A stretch of 64,000 nucleotides of DNA. Origin: Paludibacter sp963678465 (GTDB lineage Bacteria > Bacteroidota > Bacteroidia > Bacteroidales > Paludibacteraceae). The position numbers and the translations under genes are program-made. The stretch lies in contig OY782858.1 of the NCBI GenBank assembly GCA_963678465.1, forward strand, positions 992,001 through 1,056,000, given 5' to 3'. Below, one piece after another: positions 43,038 to 50,947 of this stretch; positions within the stretch are counted from its first letter, which is position 1; the number at the start of each line of letters is the position of its first letter. The notes below the pieces were generated by a model. It searched no databases, was not told the origin of the DNA, and saw only the letters and a program-made list of their open reading frames with translations.

Positions 43038-43076
43038 ATAAACTATTTTAATCGTTTGACAAGATAAAAACCAATG

Positions 43077-43337
43077 TCATTTAGCCATAAGTTCAGATTT
43101 TGTTTTCTGAAATTCTGAACGTTTAACACAAAAGCACATAAACATATATTCACCTGGGAGGCCTAAGGTATATTGAAGCATTGCATCGTCTCCAACTTCT
43201 TTCGGCACCCCAAAACCAATAATAGTTCCTTGAGATACATTTTTGACTTCACAAATATTGTGTGTCATTCTTATTCCTTTGTTATCGTCTGTTACCATTT
43301 GGTCCATTACCAGTATGTTTGATATTTCTGTTTCCAT
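43077..43337 (-). CDS. Small phage protein, unknown
   Basis: An 86-residue protein (ISNILVMDQMVTDDNKGIRMTHNICEVKNVSQGTIIGFGVPKEV) with no recognised motif. Compact beta fold likely. Confidence 0.5.
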   Translation of the reverse strand: METEISNILVMDQMVTDDNKGIRMTHNICEVKNVSQGTIIGFGVPKEVGDDAMLQYTLGLPGEYMFMCFCVKRSEFQKTKSELMAK

Positions 43338-43350
43338 ATTCTTTTGAAAA

Positions 43351-43689
43351 TTAAATTTCTACTCTATAGTATTCTACATATCTGTTAGTTCGAGGACTAT
43401 ACCAATCTTCTACCCAGTTTTGAATACATTCATTCATATCGTGAAGAGCATTTGTCAAAAAGGTTGAGTGATCAAATTTATTTTCGTCAGTCAAATAAAT
43501 TTTGAATCCTAAAATACCTTTTATTGTGTCTACAATAATAGGATCATTCGGAGCGTGCTTAAAGGATTTCAGTGTTGTTTTTTGTACCTGAGCCATGAAC
43601 TTACGATCAAAATTATAAACTTCTTGTAGCGATTCATCTACTGCTTTTACGAGCTGATCTTTCAACTCTTCAAATTGTTTTGTTTCCAT
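43351..43689 (-). CDS. Phage early protein, unknown
   Basis: A 112-residue helical protein (METKQFEELKDQLVKAVDESLQEVYNFDRKFMAQVQKTTLK). I use the ATG at 43689, since the longer frame reads through the AT-rich leader. No family recognised. Confidence 0.5.
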   Translation of the reverse strand: METKQFEELKDQLVKAVDESLQEVYNFDRKFMAQVQKTTLKSFKHAPNDPIIVDTIKGILGFKIYLTDENKFDHSTFLTNALHDMNECIQNWVEDWYSPRTNRYVEYYRVEI

Positions 43690-43714
43690 TGTACTTTTAA
43701 AAATTAAATTGTTG

Positions 43715-43933
43715 TTATTGAAATAAAGGGTCTGTAAAGAAATCATGTAATGATATTTCGAGTTGAGTACACACCTGGCTAAGTTTGATTATTGATATAT
43801 TTCTTTCTCCTCTTATTGTTTCTTGCAAATAAGTTGGGTCTACATTACTATCCCATGCCAGGCTGGTAATTGATATTTTCTTCTCAATTCTTAGTTGATT
43901 TATTCTTGTGCCTACTTTTTGTTTGATTTCCAT
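43715..43933 (-). CDS. XRE-type helix-turn-helix protein
   Basis: A 72-residue DNA-binding protein. A lambda-repressor-like HTH covers most of it: VGTRINQLRIEKKISITSLAWDSNVDPTYLQETIRGERNISIIKLSQVCTQL. I start at 43933 (MEIKQKVG). It is a likely secondary regulator, in addition to the repressor at 51814, placed just downstream of the replication ATPase. Confidence 0.75.
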   Translation of the reverse strand: MEIKQKVGTRINQLRIEKKISITSLAWDSNVDPTYLQETIRGERNISIIKLSQVCTQLEISLHDFFTDPLFQ

Positions 43934-43985
43934 TGTTTTATGTGTTAAGCCAATTTTAAAAATGATGTGCATAGAATGAAGTTGC

Positions 43986-45224
43986 TTATTCAATTATTTC
44001 TACCACATTATATCCATACCTTGGCGAGAACTGATCTTTCTTTTTCATTTCGCGGGTGAATCCAAGTGCTTTCAGCGCCTGGCCTATCGTCACGTCGGAC
44101 ACGTCGGACATTGACGTTGTAATCTTCCGGCGTTGTTTCATATCCTGGTGTATTTCGCTCGGTTGCTTGAATATGATCTTTTCCGGATCATCATCTGCCG
44201 TAGGTACACGGTAGTTATCTTTAATCAAATTGTAAGCGTGTGTCACCACCAGGTAGCGCTTGTTGTATTCCCGGAATTCGTTGAAGTCTGTTTCGTTCCA
44301 AACATAATCATAGTCTGCATTTTTGAACAGCACATAAGCTTCGGCCCACATCTGATCTACATCTACTTCCTCAATATATGCGCGCCAATTTATTGACTCC
44401 AGCTCCACAACTGCCCATCGGCGATAACCCATATTCGGGTGAAGAAAACCGCCCATTTCCTGCGTTTTGTTGCTTGTAAAAGCTCCATTTCCGTAGCGTT
44501 TGGAGGCTATGGTTCTGCTTCGTGAAAGCATAAACTCCGTGGCCGAAAGGGTTTGTTTTACTTCCTCGGCGTTGAACTTGGTAATGCCGTGGAATTCGTC
44601 GAAATTGATAATAAAGTTTTTGGCAAATGCCAGTGAAATATCAAATTTCTCATTTTTCCGCGATTGAATATAATAAGCCTTGAGCGCTGCCGGAGTCAAA
44701 AATTTTAATAGCCTGGTTTTACCCACACCTTCATCGGCATGTACAAAGCCAATCATGGCATCATTTTCTTTGTAACCCAACGCATTGGCAATACTGGCTA
44801 CCATCCATTTTTTGAGAATATATTTAAACCTATCCTGGTATGCACCTTCATGTCTGTCGCCAAAATCCCGGACAACGACGTGTTTGCAAAACTTATCAAT
44901 ATGGCTTTCGCCTTTCCACTGGCCGTGCAATGCTTCCAGGTATTCGGTAATAGGGTTGAATGTAGTGATTTGATTTTTGGAGGATAGAATTTTCTTCAGC
45001 GTCGAATCGCATCCTCTGAGTCCGCATCGCTCCATGTGCAACGATAGATCCACAAATTCAATTTCATCTTTGTACAGGGTTTTATCTTTGGCTATAATAA
45101 GGGTTTTCGATAAGTCGAAGACATTTATTTTCACCTCGTAATGTTCATCTAGAAAATCTTCGACCAGCTGTACTCTGTCGCTCGATTTTTCACGCTTTTT
45201 AGTCTCGTTATATTTGAATGCCAT
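43986..45224 (-). CDS. VirE-like/primase-type ATPase with DUF3874 end
   Basis: A 412-residue P-loop ATPase of the VirE-like family common in Bacteroidota mobile elements. Walker A lies in HADEGVGKTRLLKFL, Walker B-type acids in NFIINFDEFHG, and SNKTQEMGGFLHPNMGYRRWAVVEL is a conserved sensor-like region. The C-terminus has the DUF3874 winged helix (ALKALGFTREMKKKDQFSPRYGYNVVEI). Such proteins act as replicative helicase or primase partners. I start at 45224 (MAFKYNETKK). Confidence 0.85.
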   Translation of the reverse strand: MAFKYNETKKREKSSDRVQLVEDFLDEHYEVKINVFDLSKTLIIAKDKTLYKDEIEFVDLSLHMERCGLRGCDSTLKKILSSKNQITTFNPITEYLEALHGQWKGESHIDKFCKHVVVRDFGDRHEGAYQDRFKYILKKWMVASIANALGYKENDAMIGFVHADEGVGKTRLLKFLTPAALKAYYIQSRKNEKFDISLAFAKNFIINFDEFHGITKFNAEEVKQTLSATEFMLSRSRTIASKRYGNGAFTSNKTQEMGGFLHPNMGYRRWAVVELESINWRAYIEEVDVDQMWAEAYVLFKNADYDYVWNETDFNEFREYNKRYLVVTHAYNLIKDNYRVPTADDDPEKIIFKQPSEIHQDMKQRRKITTSMSDVSDVTIGQALKALGFTREMKKKDQFSPRYGYNVVEIIE

Positions 45225-45287
45225 GGAATTCGGATCAGTTTTTTGTTGTGTGTGTTGGGAAATGAAAAGGTTCAAATATAACCGTAC

Positions 45288-45512
45288 TTAGCCGGCTAAA
45301 AAATTTCCACTTTCGCCATCGGCCCGATCGAAGCATGGAAATGGAAAAGAAGAATCCACAGTGCTCTCAAGCTGACAACATAATTTGAATGCTGCACAAT
45401 TAGAACAGGTCTGGTCCTCTCCTTCCGGATCGCGATCGAGCGGATTGAATTTGAATTGCTGCTCATCTACAATGAGTGTATTTTGGTCAGGTGAAATTGT
45501 TACGTTTGCCAT
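45288..45512 (-). CDS. Small cysteine-rich protein
   Basis: A 74-residue protein with CSNCAAFKLCCQLES and a later PCFDRADGES, a likely zinc-binding cluster. It precedes the ATPase gene. Similar small Cys-rich proteins in phages are DNA- or protein-binding adaptors. Function unknown. Confidence 0.6.
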   Translation of the reverse strand: MANVTISPDQNTLIVDEQQFKFNPLDRDPEGEDQTCSNCAAFKLCCQLESTVDSSFPFPCFDRADGESGNFLAG

Positions 45513-45516
45513 AGTA

Positions 45517-45945
45517 TTAATATCTTAAATCTGTAAAGTGAATTATTTTGCCTGAAAAACCTTTTTTAAACCAACGGAAAAAATCATACAATGACCGGAA
45601 TCCATCATTCATTGCCAATGTTATTATTTCACTGTTATGCAGTTGCCTTTCATCTATTTTTATAATGAAATACTTTGTTTTACGAGAAAAAAGCATTATA
45701 AAGGCATCAGTGTCGAATTCGTCAGAAACAGTTATTTCAATTTTCTGAACCGATTTACATTCTCCGTCGGCAAAGTGATCATACTGTTTTGATCTTACTC
45801 CGTGGGCATGTTGTATTTTCCTGCCGGCAACCCACCGGTTTTTTTTATCCTGGCGAAGCGTATGTTTTTTCTGGCCGTAAATGATTTTCGACTTGAAATT
45901 GGTTGGCTCTCCCCATGGGAATATCTTTTTATAACCCAGTATCAT
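45517..45945 (-). CDS. ASCH-like domain protein
   Basis: A 142-residue protein with a PUA/ASCH-type pattern: ILGYKKIFPWGEPTNFKSKIIYGQKKHTLRQDKKNRWVAGRKIQHAHG, then a helix and FTDLRY end. ASCH domains bind RNA and appear in phages. The family assignment is moderate and rests on the KKHTLRxD and NRW-x-x-G spacing. Confidence 0.6.
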   Translation of the reverse strand: MILGYKKIFPWGEPTNFKSKIIYGQKKHTLRQDKKNRWVAGRKIQHAHGVRSKQYDHFADGECKSVQKIEITVSDEFDTDAFIMLFSRKTKYFIIKIDERQLHNSEIITLAMNDGFRSLYDFFRWFKKGFSGKIIHFTDLRY

Positions 45946-45975
45946 ATTGTATGTATTTATAAGTTATCGGCAAGT

Positions 45976-46269
45976 TTAAGAAAGCGTGCCGACATATTTT
46001 GAGTAAATTAAATAGCGTTCTACTTTTGATTTTTTTTCTTGAATTGAATTATCATTCAAAAGTTCGTCAGGATTGAATATGTCATTTTCTGCAAGCATTC
46101 TGAATACTGCCACTAAGTCATTAAATTCGGCTACAATCCTTTGTGCATTAGTTTCTAAGCTCAATGGTGCGTGGTCACTTAATCCAAAACGTAAAGCTTT
46201 TGAAACTTCCTTTGATAGTTCAGCGCATTCTTCTGATAGAATGACTAATAAATGTTCTTGTCTATTCAT
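45976..46269 (-). CDS. MazG-like nucleotide pyrophosphohydrolase
   Basis: A 97-residue all-alpha protein. EECAELSKEVSKALRFG gives the ExxE metal-binding motif and RIVAEFNDLVAVF the second ExxD-type motif of the MazG/HisE superfamily, which hydrolyses nucleoside triphosphates. Phages carry such enzymes to shape the nucleotide or (p)ppGpp pool. It is a single-domain short form. Confidence 0.75.
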   Translation of the reverse strand: MNRQEHLLVILSEECAELSKEVSKALRFGLSDHAPLSLETNAQRIVAEFNDLVAVFRMLAENDIFNPDELLNDNSIQEKKSKVERYLIYSKYVGTLS

Positions 46270-46335
46270 AATTGTATTTTGTTTTAACGTTTGTAACTAG
46301 AAAAGAAAAACCAGCCGATAATAATTGTTAATCCA

Positions 46336-46617
46336 TTATTCGGTTAATACTTTTGCTTCAGGTTCTTGAATGAATCCTCCGGATGAAGCTGCCAGGGTAA
46401 GCTCTTTCGAAAGTGTGTCGCTCCTGCTTATTATATTCAGGACGTTGGCTTTTACTTTATATCCTTCAACTATTACTTTGCCCAGATCGGCAATTGTTTT
46501 AGCCGATTGTACATCAATTTTTTCATTGGCCGACGCCACAGGATCTGAATTATTCTTCAGCATCTCTATTGTTTCCATCAGCGAATTGTTCAATGCGTCG
46601 AGACTTGTCTGTTTCAT
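46336..46617 (-). CDS. Small helical phage protein, unknown
   Basis: A 93-residue helical protein (LDALNNSLMETIEMLKNNSDPVASANEKIDVQSAKTIADLGKVIVEGYKVKANVLNII). The start overlaps the HNH gene end by 68 bp in another frame. It could be a DNA-binding accessory protein. Confidence 0.5.
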   Translation of the reverse strand: MKQTSLDALNNSLMETIEMLKNNSDPVASANEKIDVQSAKTIADLGKVIVEGYKVKANVLNIISRSDTLSKELTLAASSGGFIQEPEAKVLTE

Positions 46618-47401
46618 GTTTTTGAATTTGTTTATTAAGTTTTGATAAATAACTAATTGCTGTTCTTAATTCGTTCGGATATCGGCATATTGTGTTTTCA
46701 GTTCTAAGTTGCTCCTCGCGGGATATAAGGTATAAGTTTTTCACGTCGTCGCAGTTGAGCCGGTTGCCATCTTTGAACTGTACGTTGTAACCTTTTGGAA
46801 TGGGCCCGTGGTGCAGTTCCCAGGTTATCCTGTGTTTGTGTTCCCAGTTATACATCCCTTCGGCAAGTTTCACCGTCACGTAGCCTTCATCTGTTATTAC
46901 CTCGCTTCCCACCGGAAGCCAATTGTGTGGCCGATCGCCTTTCTTTTTCTGATGAAGTTTGAACTGAATCATCTGCTCAGGTGTCATAAATTCATCCACT
47001 TTTTTACCCTTATTTGGCGGAGTATTTCCCTGTTTAAAACGAAATCCTTTTCCTGACTCTCCAAGTGCGCCGGCAAGCTTTTGAGTTATTCTTAGCATAT
47101 ATTCCGGATCTTTTTTCAATCCCATTTTTGAAGCTATGCCGTTTACGCTTCGTCGGGTACACCCGAATTTTGCCGCGATATCATCGTTCGAAGTTGTAGG
47201 GTAAATTTTAATTAAATCCTCTGTTTGCTCCGGCGAAAAATAAAATTTCTTTTTCAGTTTTGTAAGTTTCAAAACCTTTGCCTTGCTTCGTATTGCCGTC
47301 GAAGTTTTGTTGGGAAAAATGGCACCCAGCTCCACTGCCGAAAGTAACGGATAATTCTTCCTGAGCAATTCTTCTTCTTCTGGCGTCCAGGCACTTCTCA
47401 T
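46550..47401 (-). CDS. SANT-HTH and HNH endonuclease fusion
   Basis: A 283-residue protein. Two N-terminal Myb/SANT-like helical repeats (MRSAWTPEEEELLRKNYPLLSAVELGAIFPNKT and FYFSPEQTEDLIKIYPTTSNDDIAAKFGCTRRSV) are followed by an HNH_3 nuclease (EHKHRITWELHHGPIPKGYNVQFKDGNRLNC). The His-Asn-His core and the DGN motif are intact. It may be a homing-type nuclease or a packaging-linked HNH. Its position among replication genes and the DNA-binding repeats point to site-specific cleavage. Confidence 0.85.
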   Translation of the reverse strand: MRSAWTPEEEELLRKNYPLLSAVELGAIFPNKTSTAIRSKAKVLKLTKLKKKFYFSPEQTEDLIKIYPTTSNDDIAAKFGCTRRSVNGIASKMGLKKDPEYMLRITQKLAGALGESGKGFRFKQGNTPPNKGKKVDEFMTPEQMIQFKLHQKKKGDRPHNWLPVGSEVITDEGYVTVKLAEGMYNWEHKHRITWELHHGPIPKGYNVQFKDGNRLNCDDVKNLYLISREEQLRTENTICRYPNELRTAISYLSKLNKQIQKHETDKSRRIEQFADGNNRDAEE

Positions 47402-48108
47402 TTTGGTTGATCTATTGAATAGTCCGGCCGGCGCGACTTGCCGGGAAGTACAATTAAATTCACATGCTCCACCAGGCGTTTTGATATGAAATCGCGGTAA
47501 TGCTTTTCTATCGAAGGCACTCTTTCATCATTAGAGCTGATCACCATATTCGTGGATCCGAACGTAAGCGCTCCATATTCGGCACGAATGGCCAGCAGAT
47601 TGGAAATCGGGTTGATAACCGTACCAAAAGCATTCACGCTTTTGTCTTCTTTGCCAAGGTCCTGAATAAGCAGAGGTTTGCGTGCGTAGGCAATAGGTCC
47701 TTTTTGCCGGATATAGTCGCCAAGCTCCAGCGCATGGATTTCTTCAATTGTTTCGTTGCCGCAAAATTTAATGTCGTTCAGCGTACGGCAAAAGGCCGAC
47801 ATCATTACCGACTTTCCACACCCATAGGCGCCGTTCAGTATTATTCCGGCCAGCGAATTGATCTGATCCTGGTTGGTGTGGGTGGCGTAATAATACATCA
47901 GGTTAAGTACCTTCTTGTTGTCGTCGTCGATGATAAAACTACCTATCTGTTTATGCTCCCAAAGCACTTGCTGGGCGCGGATCAGAAACAGCGATTTGAA
48001 TTCTTCGGCCGAAAATTCGATCCGAATTCTGGAAATATTATTGCGCTGGCGCTCCATTTGCTTCCTTGCCAGTTCAATCACCGGGTTAATGTGTTCGAAA
48101 TCACTCAT
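47398..48108 (-). CDS. DnaC-like helicase loader ATPase
   Basis: A 236-residue AAA+ ATPase. Walker A GAYGCGKS is near residue 95, with LLIQDLGKEDKS as Walker B and SSNDERVPSIEKHYRDFISKRLVEHVNLIVLPG as the sensor-arginine region of the IstB/DnaC family. Such proteins load the replicative helicase on phage DNA. A second, unrelated-context DnaC-like ATPase lies at 56475-57083. Confidence 0.85.
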   Translation of the reverse strand: MSDFEHINPVIELARKQMERQRNNISRIRIEFSAEEFKSLFLIRAQQVLWEHKQIGSFIIDDDNKKVLNLMYYYATHTNQDQINSLAGIILNGAYGCGKSVMMSAFCRTLNDIKFCGNETIEEIHALELGDYIRQKGPIAYARKPLLIQDLGKEDKSVNAFGTVINPISNLLAIRAEYGALTFGSTNMVISSNDERVPSIEKHYRDFISKRLVEHVNLIVLPGKSRRPDYSIDQPK

Positions 48109-48113
48109 AGCGT

Positions 48114-48581
48114 TTACTTGTCTTCAAATGCGCTTCCGGATCCACCGTCTCCTTTGGCTGGTTGTGTTGATGTTTTTTCGTCTACGGCAAAGAAATTCCG
48201 ATACCGGCAACTCATTGCATACCTAAGGAAATAAACCGCTTTTGCTTCGTCTCCCTTGGATATCGCATTGAGATGTTCGAGCGATGATTGCTCACTGCAG
48301 GTGCGCATTATTTCGCCGTGTTGTTCGCTCAGGTATTTTTTCCACCGTTCCCACATTTCGGTGAGCTCCTTTGTATGAAAGGGGAATTGGATTTCAATTT
48401 CCACCGGCGTAATGTAGGTGTCGAAGTCGGCAGCTGCTTTCTTCAGGGCATTGAATTTTTTTATAAAGGCATTGGCTTGTTTCAGCGCCAGTGCCGAAAT
48501 ACCTGCTTTGTCCAAAAAGTTTTCAAATTCTTTGTCAGCTTCGGTAAGTTGATCGCAGATTAATTTCCATTTATTTTTCAT
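48114..48581 (-). CDS. Phage replication-region protein, unknown
   Basis: A 155-residue helical protein upstream of the loader. Charged helices (DKEFENFLDKAGISALALKQANAFIKKFNALKKAAADFD) dominate; it may be a partner of the DnaC-like protein. Its start overlaps the stop of the SEC-C gene (ATGA). No family recognised. Confidence 0.6.
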   Translation of the reverse strand: MKNKWKLICDQLTEADKEFENFLDKAGISALALKQANAFIKKFNALKKAAADFDTYITPVEIEIQFPFHTKELTEMWERWKKYLSEQHGEIMRTCSEQSSLEHLNAISKGDEAKAVYFLRYAMSCRYRNFFAVDEKTSTQPAKGDGGSGSAFEDK

Positions 48582-48733
48582 TCCGACTTAAATAATTTAG
48601 TTTCGGTACCACAACATTTTTTTGCTTTCAACCCACTGCCACAAGGACAAGGTTCGTTTCTGCTTGTCTTCAAAGCATGTATTGGTTTACCATTTCCAGG
48701 GTAGAATAATACTTTTTTATCTGGTTTATTCAT
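48578..48733 (-). CDS. SEC-C motif peptide
   Basis: A 51-residue protein (MNKPDKKVLFYPGN...) containing the SEC-C zinc motif, NEPCPCGSGLKAKKCCG, almost complete and with all metal ligands (C-x-C, then C-C). It occurs alone, unlike SecA, so it is a small zinc-binding adaptor rather than a preprotein motor part. It sits 3 bp before the next upstream gene's end and shares an ATGA overlap with the downstream one. Confidence 0.8.
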   Translation of the reverse strand: MNKPDKKVLFYPGNGKPIHALKTSRNEPCPCGSGLKAKKCCGTETKLFKSE

Positions 48734-48735
48734 AA

Positions 48736-48939
48736 TTAAATAAGTGAATTGCTTACGCTGTAATTATCATTTAAAGTCGGTTTTCGTTCTAATTTCAATC
48801 CCTTTTCGGGAGTTTCGGCAGGCCTGATAATGTGCCTGTCCTTCAGCCTTATTGTGTACCCAAGTTTTCGAAGTTTGTAATGGCAGTTATAGCGCATTTT
48901 CTTTTGTCGCTGAGTTTCAGCCTTCTTTCTTGTTTCCAT
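48736..48939 (-). CDS. Small basic phage protein, unknown
   Basis: A 67-residue, very basic protein (METRKKAETQRQKKMRYNCHYKLRKLGYTIRLKDRHII). Probably nucleic-acid binding. Overlaps the previous gene in another frame. Confidence 0.5.
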   Translation of the reverse strand: METRKKAETQRQKKMRYNCHYKLRKLGYTIRLKDRHIIRPAETPEKGLKLERKPTLNDNYSVSNSLI

Positions 48940-49120
48940 TTTCCACTTGTGTTGCTATAAGTTTTAATTCTTCGTTGAATTCGGCAACTGTCATTTCTTT
49001 CACGGTAATGCTCACAGCGTGCCCATCCGGAGTATTTTCAAGCTCATTCCATACATCCATAAAATCTGTTGTCAGGAAGTTGGTTTTTGCTTCAGGTCGT
49101 TGAATTTTATATGCTTTCAT
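48917..49120 (-). CDS. Small phage protein, unknown
   Basis: A 67-residue acidic protein (LTTDFMDVWNELENTPDGHAVSITVKEMTVAEFNEELKLIATQ). No motif recognised; overlaps both neighbours by a few bases. Confidence 0.5.
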   Translation of the reverse strand: MKAYKIQRPEAKTNFLTTDFMDVWNELENTPDGHAVSITVKEMTVAEFNEELKLIATQVENGNKKEG

Positions 49121-49668
49121 CTTGATGTGAGTAAATGATTAATATTAAATTTGAATTCGTAACGCCATATCCATGGATTGAGGGCGACATCTAAAACGCC
49201 ATATTTGTCAACCCATCGGGTGAAGAATGATGCTTGTGCATTCTGCATGTACGGATGGCCTGGCAACTGTTTCTTAAGCACTGCGGGCGGGAAAAGTTTC
49301 TGCGGACAATAATGTTTGTAGCCGTTTCCGTTTATTTTTTCAACTCCGGAGCTTATGGCATCTTGTTCGGTTACATTTGCCAGCCGAATGAGTTTAGCGT
49401 CAACAATATCAATATATAAATTGTCGGACCACATGTAAGTTTCACCAATAATAAAGCGAGGCTGCATTTCAGTAACCTGAGCAATATGCATTTCAGTTCC
49501 AGAGCATTGCAATACATTAGTTGTTTGCGGTGCAAGCCACCAGATATTTGGATCAGAATTGATCATTGCCAGGGCTTTTCCAGATTTCTCGAAGAAAAGA
49601 TCCACATCTCCGCTAATTACTTTTGCATTCAAATCAGCTTGTGGGTATATCGGTTTTCTTCGGCTCAT
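49117..49668 (-). CDS. ASCH-like phage protein
   Basis: A 183-residue protein. The FIIGETYMWSDNLYIDIVDAKLIRLANVTEQDAISSGVEKI region and the closing NPWIWRYEFKFN match the phage ASCH-like pattern (an ITEADA-x-x-EG motif, then NPWVW-x-x-EF). The domain is RNA-binding by family. This is the second such protein in the early region. Confidence 0.7.
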   Translation of the reverse strand: MSRRKPIYPQADLNAKVISGDVDLFFEKSGKALAMINSDPNIWWLAPQTTNVLQCSGTEMHIAQVTEMQPRFIIGETYMWSDNLYIDIVDAKLIRLANVTEQDAISSGVEKINGNGYKHYCPQKLFPPAVLKKQLPGHPYMQNAQASFFTRWVDKYGVLDVALNPWIWRYEFKFNINHLLTSR

Positions 49669-49921
49669 CGGGCATAATTATTAAGTCCATCATGTTTTCT
49701 AAATCGCTGAAAAGGCGCTCAAGTGTGTACTCCTTTAGTATGGTGTGGGCGTGAATCGTTACGTTTCCATTTGAGTATAAGCGATCGTATACTTTTAGAT
49801 ACGGAAGGGCGTTAAGCCTGTCGGAGAGCATTGATCCGTGCAAAGAATCTTTCACTTGCGCTCTTATTTTTATTTTCCGATTGTTTTCGGCTACGTCTAT
49901 TGTTGGTATTGTTTGTGACAT
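49634..49921 (-). CDS. Small phage protein, unknown
   Basis: A 95-residue protein with MSQTIPTIDVAENNRKIKIRAQVKDSLHGSMLSDRLNALPYLKVYDRLYSNGNVTIHAHTILKEYTLERLFSDL. A mixed alpha/beta fold is likely. Overlaps the ASCH-like gene by 35 bp. Confidence 0.5.
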   Translation of the reverse strand: MSQTIPTIDVAENNRKIKIRAQVKDSLHGSMLSDRLNALPYLKVYDRLYSNGNVTIHAHTILKEYTLERLFSDLENMMDLIIMPDEPKKTDIPTS

Positions 49922-49924
49922 AAT

Positions 49925-50194
49925 TTATTGATTTTGTGCCTTTAGGCAATTTTTGAACAAAACTTTAAATTCATTCGGATGTCCGAATATGTGATGAATG
50001 CATGAAAATCCGTCGTCGGCTATATATTGAATGGAGCAATAGAAATTTCCGTGGCTTACAGCAATGAATCCTTCTTTAGTTCGATAATATGTTTCCATGT
50101 AATCATATGGTTGTAATTTTGGCGAATGATAGAATTTTACTCCTGCTTCAAATTCTTCACGGGTGATCGGCTGTGGGGTTTCGTTTTTGGCCAT
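49925..50194 (-). CDS. Small phage protein, unknown
   Basis: An 89-residue protein (ITREEFEAGVKFYHSPKLQPYDYMETYYRTKEGFIAVSHGNFYCSIQYIADDGFSCIHHIFGH), with an aromatic-rich middle. No family recognised. Confidence 0.5.
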   Translation of the reverse strand: MAKNETPQPITREEFEAGVKFYHSPKLQPYDYMETYYRTKEGFIAVSHGNFYCSIQYIADDGFSCIHHIFGHPNEFKVLFKNCLKAQNQ

Positions 50195-50197
50195 GGC

Positions 50198-50689
50198 TTA
50201 TTGTTCTACGATTACATCTACCGCTTTTTTAAAATCAATCAATTCGAAAATGGCAGGTGCAATTGGCATATACACACCTTTTTCATCTTTCTGAATTCTC
50301 CATTGCCACCAATTATTGTCTTTTGAAGTGAATATTCCAAATTTATTTAGTGAAATAGAATCAATACATTTTATTTTCGCATTAAATTGAAGAATAATAT
50401 TTTTACCAATGCTTGTTTTTTTATTGATTCTAAATACATTATGTTCTTCATTTTCCAACGTATAACCTGGCACTGTTTTGAATTCAGCATTAAATCTGCA
50501 AGCATCCGGAATCCAACAGTAATTTTCTGTAGAAAAGTAGATCATTGCAAGTTGGCTAACTTTATTCACAGTGCAACCGGTTACTTCTTCAATAATCTTT
50601 ACTCCTACTTCGTGAGATGCACACCTAGCTTCATACATTGAGATAGCGGCTTTTTCTACTTCGCTTCCTGGTTTAAATCGTAATGTCAT
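50198..50689 (-). CDS. Phage early protein, unknown
   Basis: A 163-residue protein (FKPGSEVEKAAISMYEARCASHEVGVKIIEEVTGCTVNKVSQLAMIYFSTENYCWIPDACRFNAEFK) with paired cysteines. No domain recognised; it has an N-terminal helical part followed by a beta part and is 8 bp from the previous gene. Confidence 0.5.
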   Translation of the reverse strand: MTLRFKPGSEVEKAAISMYEARCASHEVGVKIIEEVTGCTVNKVSQLAMIYFSTENYCWIPDACRFNAEFKTVPGYTLENEEHNVFRINKKTSIGKNIILQFNAKIKCIDSISLNKFGIFTSKDNNWWQWRIQKDEKGVYMPIAPAIFELIDFKKAVDVIVEQ

Positions 50690-50736
50690 AATAATTAATT
50701 TGTTAAGTTGATATATTGAAAATTGATTTTAAAAAG

Positions 50737-50947
50737 AAAAAGAAGAGGGTTGCCGCGAGACTTCCGGCTGAGCAACACAAATTCTCTATCACATGAATTT
50801 TTTTGTTTGTTTAATGTCCCGTTTGCTCTTCTTTTTTTTGCCGGGCTAACCGGCCACTCCCGACGCTTCAGGCAGTGGTTTTTTTTAGAGAGATGTATGT
50901 AAAAAAGTTGTATAGAAATTCTCCTGACGCTTCAGGTAGTTTTTTAT
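50737..50947 (+). other. Possible plus-strand RNA with two terminators
   Basis: Between two minus-strand genes the plus strand carries AAAAAGAAGAG (50737-50747) complementary to CTCTTCTTTTT (50826-50836), a GCCGG/CCGGC hairpin (50840-50854), then CCACT...AGTGG plus eight T (50854-50886). A second hairpin, CCTGACGCTTCAGG (50923-50936) with a T-rich tail, follows. GACGCTTCAGG is repeated at 50862-50872 and 50926-50936. The T-runs point to plus-direction termination, opposite to the genes. Confidence 0.45.

Noticed and set aside
47500..48234. A 244-codon plus-strand frame opposite the DnaC-like gene.
   Set aside because: Antisense to a recognised AAA+ ATPase and without family features.
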